Of a stretch of 64,000 nt of DNA, positions 18,964-27,039 are shown piece by piece (within the stretch, counting starts at the first letter, position 1; every line of letters begins with the position of its first letter). The stretch lies in contig CAMHIS010000002.1 in assembly GCA_946185285.1 (NCBI GenBank), positions 18,537 through 82,536 on the forward strand, in the 5' to 3' direction. The stretch comes from an uncultured Prevotellaceae bacterium (GTDB lineage: Bacteria > Bacteroidota > Bacteroidia > Bacteroidales > Bacteroidaceae). A program made the translations under genes and the position numbers. The notes under the pieces are model-generated. The model did not search any database. It worked only from the letters and a program-made list of their open reading frames with translations, and was not told where the DNA came from.

Positions 18964-20282
18964 GAGCGGCCTATACAGTAATATTCGAAATTATTCTCCT
19001 GTAGTTCCTCTGCATCGAAGATGTTACGGCCGTCGATAACCAGCGGACGCTTCATCGCCTTGTGGATGACGCCCCAGGTGGGCAGGCGGAACTCCTTCCA
19101 CTCCGTCAGCAGCAGCAGGGCGTCGGCATCGAGCACGGCATCGTACTTGTCGCGGCAATAGACGACGCGGTCGCCGACACGACGGCGGCACTCGTCCATG
19201 GCCACAGGGTCGTAGACGCGTACGTTACAGCCAGCCTGCAACAGCTTGTCAATCATGACAAGGGCCGTCGACTCGCGCATGTCGTCGGTCTCGGGCTTGA
19301 ACGACAGACCCCAGAGGGCAATGGTGAGTCCGCTGAGCGACTGTCCCCCGAAGGCCTTCTCCAGCTTCCTGTAGAGAACGCCTTTCTGATGCTCGTTCAC
19401 GCGCTCCACAGCTTTCAGCACCTCCATCGAATAGCCGTTCTGGTCGGCAGTCTTGATGAGGGCCTTCACGTCCTTGGGGAAGCACGAACCGCCGTAGCCG
19501 CAACCGGCATAGAGGAACTTTCGGCCGATACGGGTGTCGGAGCCAATTCCCGCGCGAACCATATTTATATCAGCCCCCACCAGCTCGCAGAGATTTGCCA
19601 TGTCGTTCATGAATGAGATGCGGGTGGCCAGCATGGAGTTGGCCGCATATTTGGTCATCTCAGCCGACGGAATGTCCATGAAGATGACGCGGAAGTTATT
19701 GATGAGGAAGGGCTTGTACAGACGTGTCAGTACCTTTTTGGCACGCTCGCTCTCTGTACCTACGACCACACGGTCGGGCGACATGAAATCCTTGATAGCA
19801 TTACCCTCCTTGAGGAATTCCGGGTTCGAGGCCACGTCGAAGGTCACGTCCTCGCAGCCACGCTTCTGCAGTTCCTCCTCGATGGCCTTTCGGACTTTGG
19901 CGGCAGTACCTACGGGAACAGTCGACTTGGTGACTACCACGACGTAGTGGTTCAGGTGCTGGCCAATGGTTCGCGCAACCTGCAGCACATATTTCAGATC
20001 GGCCGACCCGTCTTCGTCGGGAGGCGTACCGACAGCCGAGAACACAATCTCAACATCGTCGAGCACCGAAGCCAGGTCAGTGGCAAACTTCAAGCGGCCG
20101 GCAGCCACGTTCTTCTTCACCAGTTCGTCGAGTCCTGGCTCATAGATGGGAATCTCGCCGTGCTGCAAACGGTCTATCTTGACGGCATCTACATCGACGC
20201 AGGTAACCGTTGCGCCTGTGTCGGCAAAACACGTGCCCGACACCAGACCGACATATCCCGTTCCTACGATTGCAATATTCAT
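18960..20282 (-). CDS. ugd: UDP-glucose 6-dehydrogenase
   Basis: The enzyme oxidises UDP-glucose twice to UDP-glucuronate using NAD+, feeding polysaccharide synthesis. The 440-residue protein has the N-terminal Rossmann motif GTGYVGLVSG (7-16) and the catalytic C267 in GYGGSCFPKD. The C-terminal UDP-binding domain contains LWGLSFKPETDDMRES. It follows rfbC by 29 nt and overlaps the lipoprotein gene, so sugar-nucleotide synthesis is grouped with two envelope proteins of unknown role. Confidence 0.95.
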   Translation of the reverse strand: MNIAIVGTGYVGLVSGTCFADTGATVTCVDVDAVKIDRLQHGEIPIYEPGLDELVKKNVAAGRLKFATDLASVLDDVEIVFSAVGTPPDEDGSADLKYVLQVARTIGQHLNHYVVVVTKSTVPVGTAAKVRKAIEEELQKRGCEDVTFDVASNPEFLKEGNAIKDFMSPDRVVVGTESERAKKVLTRLYKPFLINNFRVIFMDIPSAEMTKYAANSMLATRISFMNDMANLCELVGADINMVRAGIGSDTRIGRKFLYAGCGYGGSCFPKDVKALIKTADQNGYSMEVLKAVERVNEHQKGVLYRKLEKAFGGQSLSGLTIALWGLSFKPETDDMRESTALVMIDKLLQAGCNVRVYDPVAMDECRRRVGDRVVYCRDKYDAVLDADALLLLTEWKEFRLPTWGVIHKAMKRPLVIDGRNIFDAEELQENNFEYYCIGRS

Positions 20283-20311
20283 CTCTATATCAAATATTTA
20301 ATGGCTATGAC

Positions 20312-20860
20312 TTAATCAAACAGTTCAGCATCCTTCAGCAGTGGCTGCTTCAGGTCCTTCTCGCTGGTGAGCACGTCCTTAGGGTCGATGGGCCACTCAA
20401 TACCTAATTGCGGGTCGTTCCATCGGATACCGGCATCCTGCTGAGGGGCATAGGCATTGTCAACCTTATACATGAAGATGGCTTCGTCGCTGAGCACCAG
20501 GAATCCGTGGGCGAAACCGCGGGGAATGAAGAACTGACGCTTGTTGTCCTCGCTCAGTTCAACCATGACGTGCTGGCCAAAGGTCGGCGAACTCTTGCGT
20601 ATGTCAACAGCCACGTCAACAACCCTGCCCTTGATGACCCGCACCAGCTTGGCCTGCGAACAGTCGCCCTTCTGGTAGTGCAGGCCGCGCAGCACACCGT
20701 AGCTGGACTTCGACTCGTTGTCCTGGATAAAGTGTACCGGCCCGACGTGCTCTTCAAACTCTGCCTGCTTCCAGGCCTCCATAAAATAACCACGGGCATC
20801 GTTGAACACACGCGGCTCAATGATGTAGACGCCTTCGATTTCTGTTTCTATATACTCCAT
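20312..20860 (-). CDS. rfbC: dTDP-4-dehydrorhamnose 3,5-epimerase
   Basis: RfbC epimerises C3 and C5 of dTDP-4-keto-6-deoxyglucose on the way to dTDP-L-rhamnose. The 182-residue length is standard. The catalytic H61 is in LRGLHYQ and Y131 is in FMYKVDN; PRGFAHGFLVLSD is also diagnostic. No rfbA, rfbB or rfbD is adjacent, so the rest of the pathway must be elsewhere. It is first in the leftward rfbC-ugd operon, with a clear -7 box upstream. Confidence 0.95.
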   Translation of the reverse strand: MEYIETEIEGVYIIEPRVFNDARGYFMEAWKQAEFEEHVGPVHFIQDNESKSSYGVLRGLHYQKGDCSQAKLVRVIKGRVVDVAVDIRKSSPTFGQHVMVELSEDNKRQFFIPRGFAHGFLVLSDEAIFMYKVDNAYAPQQDAGIRWNDPQLGIEWPIDPKDVLTSEKDLKQPLLKDAELFD

Positions 20861-20877
20861 TTATGTCGATTTTTGTG

Positions 20878-20885
20878 CAAAGATA
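20878..20885 (-). promoter_or_regulatory. -7 promoter box for rfbC-ugd
   Basis: Minus-strand TATCTTTG matches TAnnTTTG and lies 17 nt upstream of the rfbC ATG at 20860. Confidence 0.6.
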
Positions 20886-20950
20886 CAGCTTTTTTTTTAT
20901 TCTGCGCTCATTTTAAGTTTCTTTTATTTGGAAATATCATAAAAAAGCCG

Positions 20951-20958
20951 TACTTTTG
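20951..20958 (+). promoter_or_regulatory. -7 promoter box for the HU/SPOR gene
   Basis: TACTTTTG matches TAnnTTTG. It ends only 5 nt before the GTG start at 20964, so the transcript is expected to be leaderless. Confidence 0.55.
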
Positions 20959-20963
20959 CAGTC

Positions 20964-21971
20964 GTGATAGAACTTGAAAGGCATATTGAGATTCTTTTGC
21001 TGAGCAATGACTGCGTCATCGTTCCCGATTTAGGCGGGTTTATGGCGCATCACATTGAGGCACGCTACGACGAGGAGGACAAGATGTTTCTGCCGCCGCA
21101 GCGCACTTTGGGCTTTAATCCGCAGCTCAAGCTTAACGACTCGTTGCTGGCGCAGTCCTATGTCGAGGCCTACGACATCAGCTACCCCGAGGCCATCCGC
21201 CGGATTGAGGCTGAGGTCGTCGAGCTGAGGCAGCATCTTGAAAACGAAGGTTGCTATGAACTGAACGACATCGGGCTGTTGAAGGTCAACGACGAGGGGA
21301 AGCTGGAGTTCACCCCCTGCGAGGCAGGCATACTGACCCCAGAACTCTATGGACTGAGTTCGTTCGAGATGAAGCCCATCAAGGAAACTGCCAAGCCCGC
21401 CGTTATGGTTCGCATCAAAGAGGATGAGCCGTCCGAGGAGCGTGCCATCACCGTCAAGATGTCGTGGATTCGCAACACCGTGGCAGTCGCCGCAGCGCTT
21501 CTCGCCTTCTTCCTGATGACCAAGCCAGTCAGCAACAGCGAGCAGCAGGGCGTGATGATGAGCCAGATAAACCTGCCCATCATGCCGAAGGAGCAAACCA
21601 AGGTTACCGTCAAACTGGAGCGGAATACCCCAGCGCAAAACTTGCATAAGAATGATGTCGCCCCAGAAGCGCCGGCAGTTAAAGAAGCACTGGCAGAGCC
21701 CGAGCCTCAAGCCGTCGCTCCTGTTGAGCCTGTCGTAAAGGCCAACTACTGCATCGTCGTGGCCAGCCAGGTATCACAGAAGGGTGCCGACGCGTTTGTC
21801 AACCAGCTCAGGAAGAAAGGCTTCGACGACGCGCGCGTGTACATTTATAATAATATACGCCGGGTTGTCTGCGGTTCATTCCAGACCGAGGGCGAGGCTT
21901 ACCGCAGACTCCAGTCAGTCCATCAGGACGCAGAATTGGCTGAGGCATGGGTTTTCAAGATTAAGCATTGA
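20964..21971 (+). CDS. CCDC81-type HU domain protein with C-terminal SPOR domain
   Basis: The 335-residue protein starts with two tandem HU-like domains of the prokaryotic CCDC81 type (1-60, with IEILLLSNDCVIVPDLGGF, and about 62-130). A single membrane segment follows at 169-187, then a Pro/Glu-rich periplasmic linker. A C-terminal SPOR domain (about 260-335, YCIVVASQVSQKGADAFVN) should bind denuded septal peptidoglycan. The topology joins a cytoplasmic HU-like module to a septal cell-wall sensor. The start is GTG 20964; an in-frame stop at 20940 and the conserved N-terminus exclude other choices. It is followed after 4 nt by the FHA protein. Confidence 0.88.
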   Translation: MIELERHIEILLLSNDCVIVPDLGGFMAHHIEARYDEEDKMFLPPQRTLGFNPQLKLNDSLLAQSYVEAYDISYPEAIRRIEAEVVELRQHLENEGCYELNDIGLLKVNDEGKLEFTPCEAGILTPELYGLSSFEMKPIKETAKPAVMVRIKEDEPSEERAITVKMSWIRNTVAVAAALLAFFLMTKPVSNSEQQGVMMSQINLPIMPKEQTKVTVKLERNTPAQNLHKNDVAPEAPAVKEALAEPEPQAVAPVEPVVKANYCIVVASQVSQKGADAFVNQLRKKGFDDARVYIYNNIRRVVCGSFQTEGEAYRRLQSVHQDAELAEAWVFKIKH

Positions 21972-21975
21972 CCTG

Positions 21976-22479
21976 ATGAAGCGAGTACGGTGTCCGAAGT
22001 GCGACCATTACATCATTTTCGATGAGACCAAATACAGCGAAGGCCAGTCGCTTGTCTTCCAATGTGATGAGTGCGGTAAGCAGTTCGGCATTCGCATCAC
22101 TTCAAAAACGCCCCCTAAGCAGGGGGAGAATGAGGAAGACTTCGGCTCCATCGTCGTCATCGAGAACGTGTTCCATTACAAGCAGGTCATTCCCCTCCAG
22201 ATGGGCGACAACGTCATCGGTCGCTACCAGAAAGGCAACCCCATCAACACCCCCTTCGAGACCGTGGACCCCAGCGTCGACCTCAACCATTGTACCATCA
22301 ACGTCAGCCGTGACAAGCACGGCCAACTGCGCTACACCTTGGCCGACAACAACAGTAACACCGGTACCTTCGTCGACAACGTAGAAGTCAAGCAGCGTGA
22401 GCGTCGCATCATCGAAGACGGCACACTCTTCACCATCGGTGCCACCAGTATCATCCTGCGCGCGGCTGACAGTCAATAA
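21976..22479 (+). CDS. Zinc-ribbon / FHA domain protein
   Basis: The 167-residue protein has an N-terminal zinc ribbon (C6, C9, C30, C33) and a C-terminal FHA fold (about 75-160), seen in NVIGRYQKGN, a DLNHCTINV strand and NNSNTGTFVDNVEV. FHA domains usually read phosphothreonine. The canonical SR-x-H motif is replaced by DLNH, so ligand binding may be altered. It lies 4 nt after the HU/SPOR gene, so the two probably act together. ATG 21976 is chosen because the longer frame from 21784 overlaps the SPOR domain. Confidence 0.82.
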   Translation: MKRVRCPKCDHYIIFDETKYSEGQSLVFQCDECGKQFGIRITSKTPPKQGENEEDFGSIVVIENVFHYKQVIPLQMGDNVIGRYQKGNPINTPFETVDPSVDLNHCTINVSRDKHGQLRYTLADNNSNTGTFVDNVEVKQRERRIIEDGTLFTIGATSIILRAADSQ

Positions 22480-22480
22480 T

Positions 22481-22841
22481 CCCAAATCGGTCATTAGAAG
22501 TCTTTGGCACGGAAAAACACTGTTCAACACGGTTTTTATCCGTCAATCCGTCATCTTAGCCCTATCTACCACATACTGAGCATGTTACGTGGTGACGGAT
22601 GATGGTGACGGGTGACGGATGGCTATATGCTCCGACGGCTGTAATGATTCACGGGCGGTGAACGATGATTCACCGCACGTGAACATTTGGCACTTTGGCT
22701 TGGCGCACGGGAATGCGCCGTGCATCCGTCATCCGCCACCATCATCCGTCATCACGTATCCGCTTGATTGTCTGTTGTTTGCGTGGATGTGACGGATGTG
22801 ACGGATTTAGAATTCTCTTATTTGTGAAATTGACGGCAGAT
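22481..22841 (+). repeat. MITE-like structured repeat, copy A (right end truncated)
   Basis: This fills the 388-bp gap between two convergent genes and begins just after the FHA stop. The core (22485-22841) matches copies B and C closely along about 357 bp. Internal arms are 22586-22621 and 22723-22758 (36 nt each); the central hairpin is 22648-22683. The last 25-40 bp and the right terminal inverted repeat found in B and C are absent. No ORF is shared between the copies. Confidence 0.9.
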
Positions 22842-22867
22842 CCGAGCGCATTGGACTTATATTCACC

Positions 22868-23335
22868 TCACACAATCTTAAAACGCACGCGAAAGGAATG
22901 CTCATGCTCGTCCCAGTTGGTGCCTAGCATCTCGAACCGGCCAATCTGGCTTGTCGACCTGACATGCTTGCCGTTGCAGGCGCAGACATCGTAGTCGCCG
23001 ATACGGACGAGCCTGATGGTGTCAGGGGCATCCTCCGGCAACCGTTCCGTCGACACCTCCTCAGGGAGTTCGTCACGACTCACCAGCTCAAACGTGACGG
23101 GCAGGTCTTCATCTATCAGGGCGTTCATTCGACGCTCTATCTCCTTCTCCTCCTGCCTGGTTGGCTTATGGTCGAGGTGGAAGCTCATCTTGCTTTTCTT
23201 CCGTTCCACATGTGCATTGAACGAACGCCCACAGCCGAACAGCCTGATCATTGTCTGATTCAGCAGGTGCTCAGCCGTATGTGCCGGCGGGAACGACACG
23301 TCCCTTTCTTCGTAATTCAGTAAATCATTATCCAT
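22868..23335 (-). CDS. AlaX-like alanyl-tRNA editing protein
   Basis: The 155-residue stand-alone domain resembles the editing domain of AlaRS/ThrRS. The metal ligands are H19 and H23 in AHTAEHLL, and C120 and H124 in CNGKH. Such proteins hydrolyse Ser-tRNA(Ala) or Gly-tRNA(Ala) in trans. It lies 21 nt downstream of the amylase gene on the same strand and is probably read from that promoter, although no functional link is obvious. It is the short AlaX form, without the AlaRS C-Ala domain. Confidence 0.85.
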   Translation of the reverse strand: MDNDLLNYEERDVSFPPAHTAEHLLNQTMIRLFGCGRSFNAHVERKKSKMSFHLDHKPTRQEEKEIERRMNALIDEDLPVTFELVSRDELPEEVSTERLPEDAPDTIRLVRIGDYDVCACNGKHVRSTSQIGRFEMLGTNWDEHEHSFRVRFKIV

Positions 23336-23356
23336 AATCGTATTCTGTGATAGACG

Positions 23357-25003
23357 TCATTTCAGTTTGTAGACAACGGCTGAACGAGATGGAACCTCGA
23401 CAGTGACGGGACGGTCGGAACAGAGGTTGAGGGTAGTCTCGCTGCCACTGAGGAGGTCGGTGGCACGGTATGCCTTCTCACGCATGGAAAGGTACTCGAA
23501 AGCATGGGAAGGAACACAAACGCCAACGCTAACGTCAACATCATCGAAGTTAGCTACAACGAGCAGGCGGGCGGTCTTTGTAGCCCTAAGGAAGATGTAC
23601 TGACGGTGACAATGCCGGTTGACGTACATAAGGTCGAAGCTGAGTCCCTCAGCCACGGCCTTCTCTTTGCGGGCGATGTTCAGCACCTTGTTATAGATGC
23701 ACGCCAACTGCTGCTCGTCGGGGGTGAGCTTCTTCTTGGCAGCCCTGCACAACGTGTCAATGCTCCAGTAATCGAAGATGGTAGTTCGGCCATCGTGTCC
23801 GCTGAAGCCCTCGCAGTCCATGCCTCGCTCGCCATACTCCTGCCCTGCATAGAGCATGAAAGGGTTCTGCTGCATCAGGGCATTGACCACCAAGGCAGGA
23901 ACAGCCTTGCGGCCATTGGCAGCAAAGAAGTCGCTGGCAATGCGCAGCTCGTCGTGGTTCTCAAGGAAATAGAGCATGTGCTGGCGTATGTCGTCCGTCT
24001 GCTGCCACACGCCTGTGATGGTCTGTGTAGACTGATGACCGCGGATAATCTGGAACATCGCATCGTACATGCCCACCTTGTCGTAGAGATAGTCGAAACC
24101 GCTGGCAATATAGCGGCGATACTCCTGGGGATTGTAGACCTCACCGATGAACACCAGTCCAGGATAGCTCTCCTTGACCTGTTTCGTGGCAAAGCCCCAG
24201 AACTCGGCAGGCACCATCTCAGCCATATCGCAACGGAAGCCATCGATACCCTTTGCCGCCCAGAACAACAGGATGTCGGTCATCTTTCTCCACGTATCGG
24301 GAATGGGGTCGAAGTGGCCTGTGCGGCCAGCGTAGTAGTCAACGCCGTAGTTCAGCTTCACAGTCTCATACCAGTCGTTTTGGCCTGGCGCGTTGTGGAA
24401 GCAGTCGTTTCCGGTAGCCTTGGCCGGTTCTTCAATATATGGCTCTGTTTCACCATGATAGAGGTCAAAGTATGGAGTAAACCTTTGGCCTGGACAATAG
24501 TAGAAATTGTTCTGAGGGTCGAAGCCCGACTCTGGGTTGTCATCCCCGCCCAGGTCTTTCACGCCACGGGGTTTGCAGATACTCTTGTACTGACGGGCCA
24601 CATGGTTGGGCACAAAGTCGATGACGACCTTCATGCCGGCTTTATGGGTGCGCTCCACCAACTGCTCAAACTCCGCCATGCGCTGGTTTACGTCAACGGC
24701 CAGGTCAGGGTCGACATCGTAGTAGTCAGTGATGGCATAAGGTGACCCTGCCCTGCCCTTCACCACTGCGGGATGCTGGCGCGGTATGCCGTAGTGGTTG
24801 TAATCAGTCATCGTGGCATGGCGTATGATGCCTGTGTACCACACGTGGCTCACGCCCATTCCCTTGATTTGTTTCAGCACTGCCGGTGTGAAGTCGTTAA
24901 ACTTACCACAGCCGTTCTCTTCGATGGAACCGCCGGGCTTCCGAGTCTCATTTCTGTTGCCGTAAAGGCGGGTAAAGATTTGATATATGATAGTCTTTTC
25001 CAT
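23357..25003 (-). CDS. GH13 alpha-amylase family protein, cytoplasmic
   Basis: The 548-residue protein shows the GH13 catalytic triad: nucleophile D259 in GFRCDMAEM, acid/base E288 in FIGEVYNP and D351 in LENHDEL, with region I at DFVPNH (129-134). There is no signal peptide, so it should act on intracellular glucans or maltodextrins. The start ATG at 25003 is preferred to the upstream in-frame start at 25042 because a -7 box lies at 25013-25020. Exact specificity cannot be read from the sequence. Confidence 0.9.
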   Translation of the reverse strand: MEKTIIYQIFTRLYGNRNETRKPGGSIEENGCGKFNDFTPAVLKQIKGMGVSHVWYTGIIRHATMTDYNHYGIPRQHPAVVKGRAGSPYAITDYYDVDPDLAVDVNQRMAEFEQLVERTHKAGMKVVIDFVPNHVARQYKSICKPRGVKDLGGDDNPESGFDPQNNFYYCPGQRFTPYFDLYHGETEPYIEEPAKATGNDCFHNAPGQNDWYETVKLNYGVDYYAGRTGHFDPIPDTWRKMTDILLFWAAKGIDGFRCDMAEMVPAEFWGFATKQVKESYPGLVFIGEVYNPQEYRRYIASGFDYLYDKVGMYDAMFQIIRGHQSTQTITGVWQQTDDIRQHMLYFLENHDELRIASDFFAANGRKAVPALVVNALMQQNPFMLYAGQEYGERGMDCEGFSGHDGRTTIFDYWSIDTLCRAAKKKLTPDEQQLACIYNKVLNIARKEKAVAEGLSFDLMYVNRHCHRQYIFLRATKTARLLVVANFDDVDVSVGVCVPSHAFEYLSMREKAYRATDLLSGSETTLNLCSDRPVTVEVPSRSAVVYKLK

Positions 25004-25012
25004 AAGCAGCCG

Positions 25013-25020
25013 CAAAGATA
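25013..25020 (-). promoter_or_regulatory. -7 promoter box for the amylase gene
   Basis: Minus-strand TATCTTTG (TAnnTTTG) ends 9 nt before the ATG at 25003, again implying a very short leader. Confidence 0.55.
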
Positions 25021-25086
25021 CAGAGAAAAACTGAAACGGCAAAACGAATTTGGAAGTTTCTTCTGTTTACTCTGCTATGAAGACTG

Positions 25087-27030
25087 CTAATTGCCTGCGT
25101 AGCTGTGCATTCCTCCCAGCAGGTAGTTGACACCGAAATAGGTGACGAGGACGGCAAGGAATGCACTCACCATGTAGATATGGTAAAAGCGCGGATTGCT
25201 GAATATGCCGAGAGAAGCTTTGTGCAGCGGAACGGCATAGACCATCAGCGTGATGAGCGCCCACGACTCCTTGGGGTCCCACGACCAGTAGTTGCCCCAC
25301 GACACGTTGGCCCAGACCGCTCCGAGGAAGATGCCGGTGGTGAGCAGGAAGACGGCGGGATAGAGCAATAGTTGCGACAGGGCCGTAGTTCTGTCAAGTG
25401 AATGGTGGAAAGTGTCAGGCGAAGAGTTGTTCCTCTTTATCAGTATCAGGGCCTGGATGCCCAGCAGCATCTGCATGAAGAAGAGCGCATAGGCACACAT
25501 GACCGTCATCACGTGGACGGAAAGCAGCGGCGACTGCAGCACGGGCATGAGCGGCGTAATCTCAGAGCCGCTGCCTGTCATCATAGCCACCAGCAAGCAG
25601 CACAAGGCCGCCAGTGGCCCGATCCACAGGATGAAGCGGAAGCGGCGGAAAAGGATGACGGTCAGCAAGAGCAGCAGCCAGGCCATGAAGAGCATCGTCT
25701 CGTAGCCGTTGCTGAGGGGAATGTGACCGCTGAGCCACCAACGCAAGCCGAGTTGCGCCGTGATGAGAACCGGAAACTTCACGCTGCGCAACTTGTTGTA
25801 GAAGATTTCTGCCTTCGTCTTGGTCTCACTGGGCAGCACTTCGCCTATCATGCTGCGCTGGAAGAGCTTTATCTTCGCAATAATTTCAACGGCACGGTCA
25901 TGCTGGCCCGTGACGATGCTCTCAGTGAGGAAATCCATGGACTGCTTGATGAAGAACTGCTCCTTGACGGGGATTTCCCTTGGCAGCACCTGACCGCCAG
26001 GGGAATACCAGCTGACTTGGTTGCCAAGGCAATAAGGGAATATCTTTGTAAACTGTCCGTTATAGAACATCTCCGCCACGGCAGCACGGTCAGCAGCGCC
26101 TTTCCGCTTGCTGTTGTTCAGAAGCTCCTTTTCCCACGGCGAGTAGTATATCATCCAGCTGAAGAATATCTCGTCGGCAGAATAGCCATGCCACGAAGCG
26201 CTGCCAGTCATCTTGATAGCGAAGTCGGTGGCCACGGTGTTGAGCGGACAGATGCGGTTGTTGTAGAGCACATGGATGGTACCCATGCGGCGGGCAATGT
26301 CCTTATCGACGGCAGGAAGCCGGTCGCCGGCACTGGCACTGACGCTCGTCAAGACCAGCACCGTCGTCAGCATGGTCTTCCGATAGAGCGAGCGCATCTG
26401 AGTCTTGCGAGATAGTAGTGTGGCTATCATGCCAACCAGGAGCATGAGATAGCCAGCATAGGTGATAGCAATGCCGTATGGGTCGTAGCTGACGCCCAGC
26501 GTCACCCCTTCGCCATCCGAGTCGTAGCTCTTCTGAAATAGTCGATAGCCGTCAATATAGCCAATGTGGTTCATCGAGACAAGCACCTCCTCGTCGCCAT
26601 GACGAATGACGCTCTGGTAGTCGAGCGGAGCGTCAGTGCCTGGATAGTTGACAATGCGAAACTCCTCCAGCATCAGCGTGAAGGGCAGCTGTTCCACCTT
26701 GTTATCCTTGTCGACGAACGTCATCTCGGCGGCATTTGCCCTGAGCCTGACCGTGCCCCGACGGGCAAAGAGGTGGGTGGTCAGTGCACCAGCCAGTATC
26801 ACCACGAACGAGATGTGCAACAGCATGACGGCTGCACGCTTGTGCAGCCGTTGCTTCATGATATAAGCCAAGGCGACGAGCGTAAGCACCGCCCACAGCG
26901 CCGAAAACCACCAAGCACCGTAGATGTGCTCACTTACAAACGCGGTGCCACGGTATTTCTCAATGACAGTGGCCAGCCCTATACACGCCACGATGAGCGT
27001 GTATAGGGCTATGATGAGTTTCTTGGTCAC
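25087..27030 (-). CDS. Cytochrome c biogenesis protein CcsBA (ResB-CcsA fusion)
   Basis: System II heme exporter and cytochrome c synthase in the inner membrane. The 647-residue protein has a ResB-like N-terminal half with membrane segments near 5-25, 40-60 and 68-90 and a periplasmic domain. A CcsA-like C-terminal half carries the heme-handling WWD motif WGNYWSWDPKESWAL (about 577-591). It directly follows the di-heme oxidoreductase gene (9 nt), whose two CxxCH sites need exactly this activity. The group is therefore likely self-sufficient for heme attachment. Confidence 0.92.
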   Translation of the reverse strand: MTKKLIIALYTLIVACIGLATVIEKYRGTAFVSEHIYGAWWFSALWAVLTLVALAYIMKQRLHKRAAVMLLHISFVVILAGALTTHLFARRGTVRLRANAAEMTFVDKDNKVEQLPFTLMLEEFRIVNYPGTDAPLDYQSVIRHGDEEVLVSMNHIGYIDGYRLFQKSYDSDGEGVTLGVSYDPYGIAITYAGYLMLLVGMIATLLSRKTQMRSLYRKTMLTTVLVLTSVSASAGDRLPAVDKDIARRMGTIHVLYNNRICPLNTVATDFAIKMTGSASWHGYSADEIFFSWMIYYSPWEKELLNNSKRKGAADRAAVAEMFYNGQFTKIFPYCLGNQVSWYSPGGQVLPREIPVKEQFFIKQSMDFLTESIVTGQHDRAVEIIAKIKLFQRSMIGEVLPSETKTKAEIFYNKLRSVKFPVLITAQLGLRWWLSGHIPLSNGYETMLFMAWLLLLLTVILFRRFRFILWIGPLAALCCLLVAMMTGSGSEITPLMPVLQSPLLSVHVMTVMCAYALFFMQMLLGIQALILIKRNNSSPDTFHHSLDRTTALSQLLLYPAVFLLTTGIFLGAVWANVSWGNYWSWDPKESWALITLMVYAVPLHKASLGIFSNPRFYHIYMVSAFLAVLVTYFGVNYLLGGMHSYAGN

Positions 27031-27039
27031 AAGTGTAAA

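Noticed and set aside
22480..22994. Short open frames inside the structured repeat copies
   Set aside because: They are not conserved among the three copies, so they do not support a coding role for the element.
23504..24745. A 413-codon plus-strand open frame
   Set aside because: It is a shadow of the GH13 amylase gene, whose minus-strand frame has a complete catalytic triad.
25402..26415. A 337-codon plus-strand open frame
   Set aside because: It is antisense to CcsBA, which has clear membrane helices and the WWD motif; the plus frame shows no family features.
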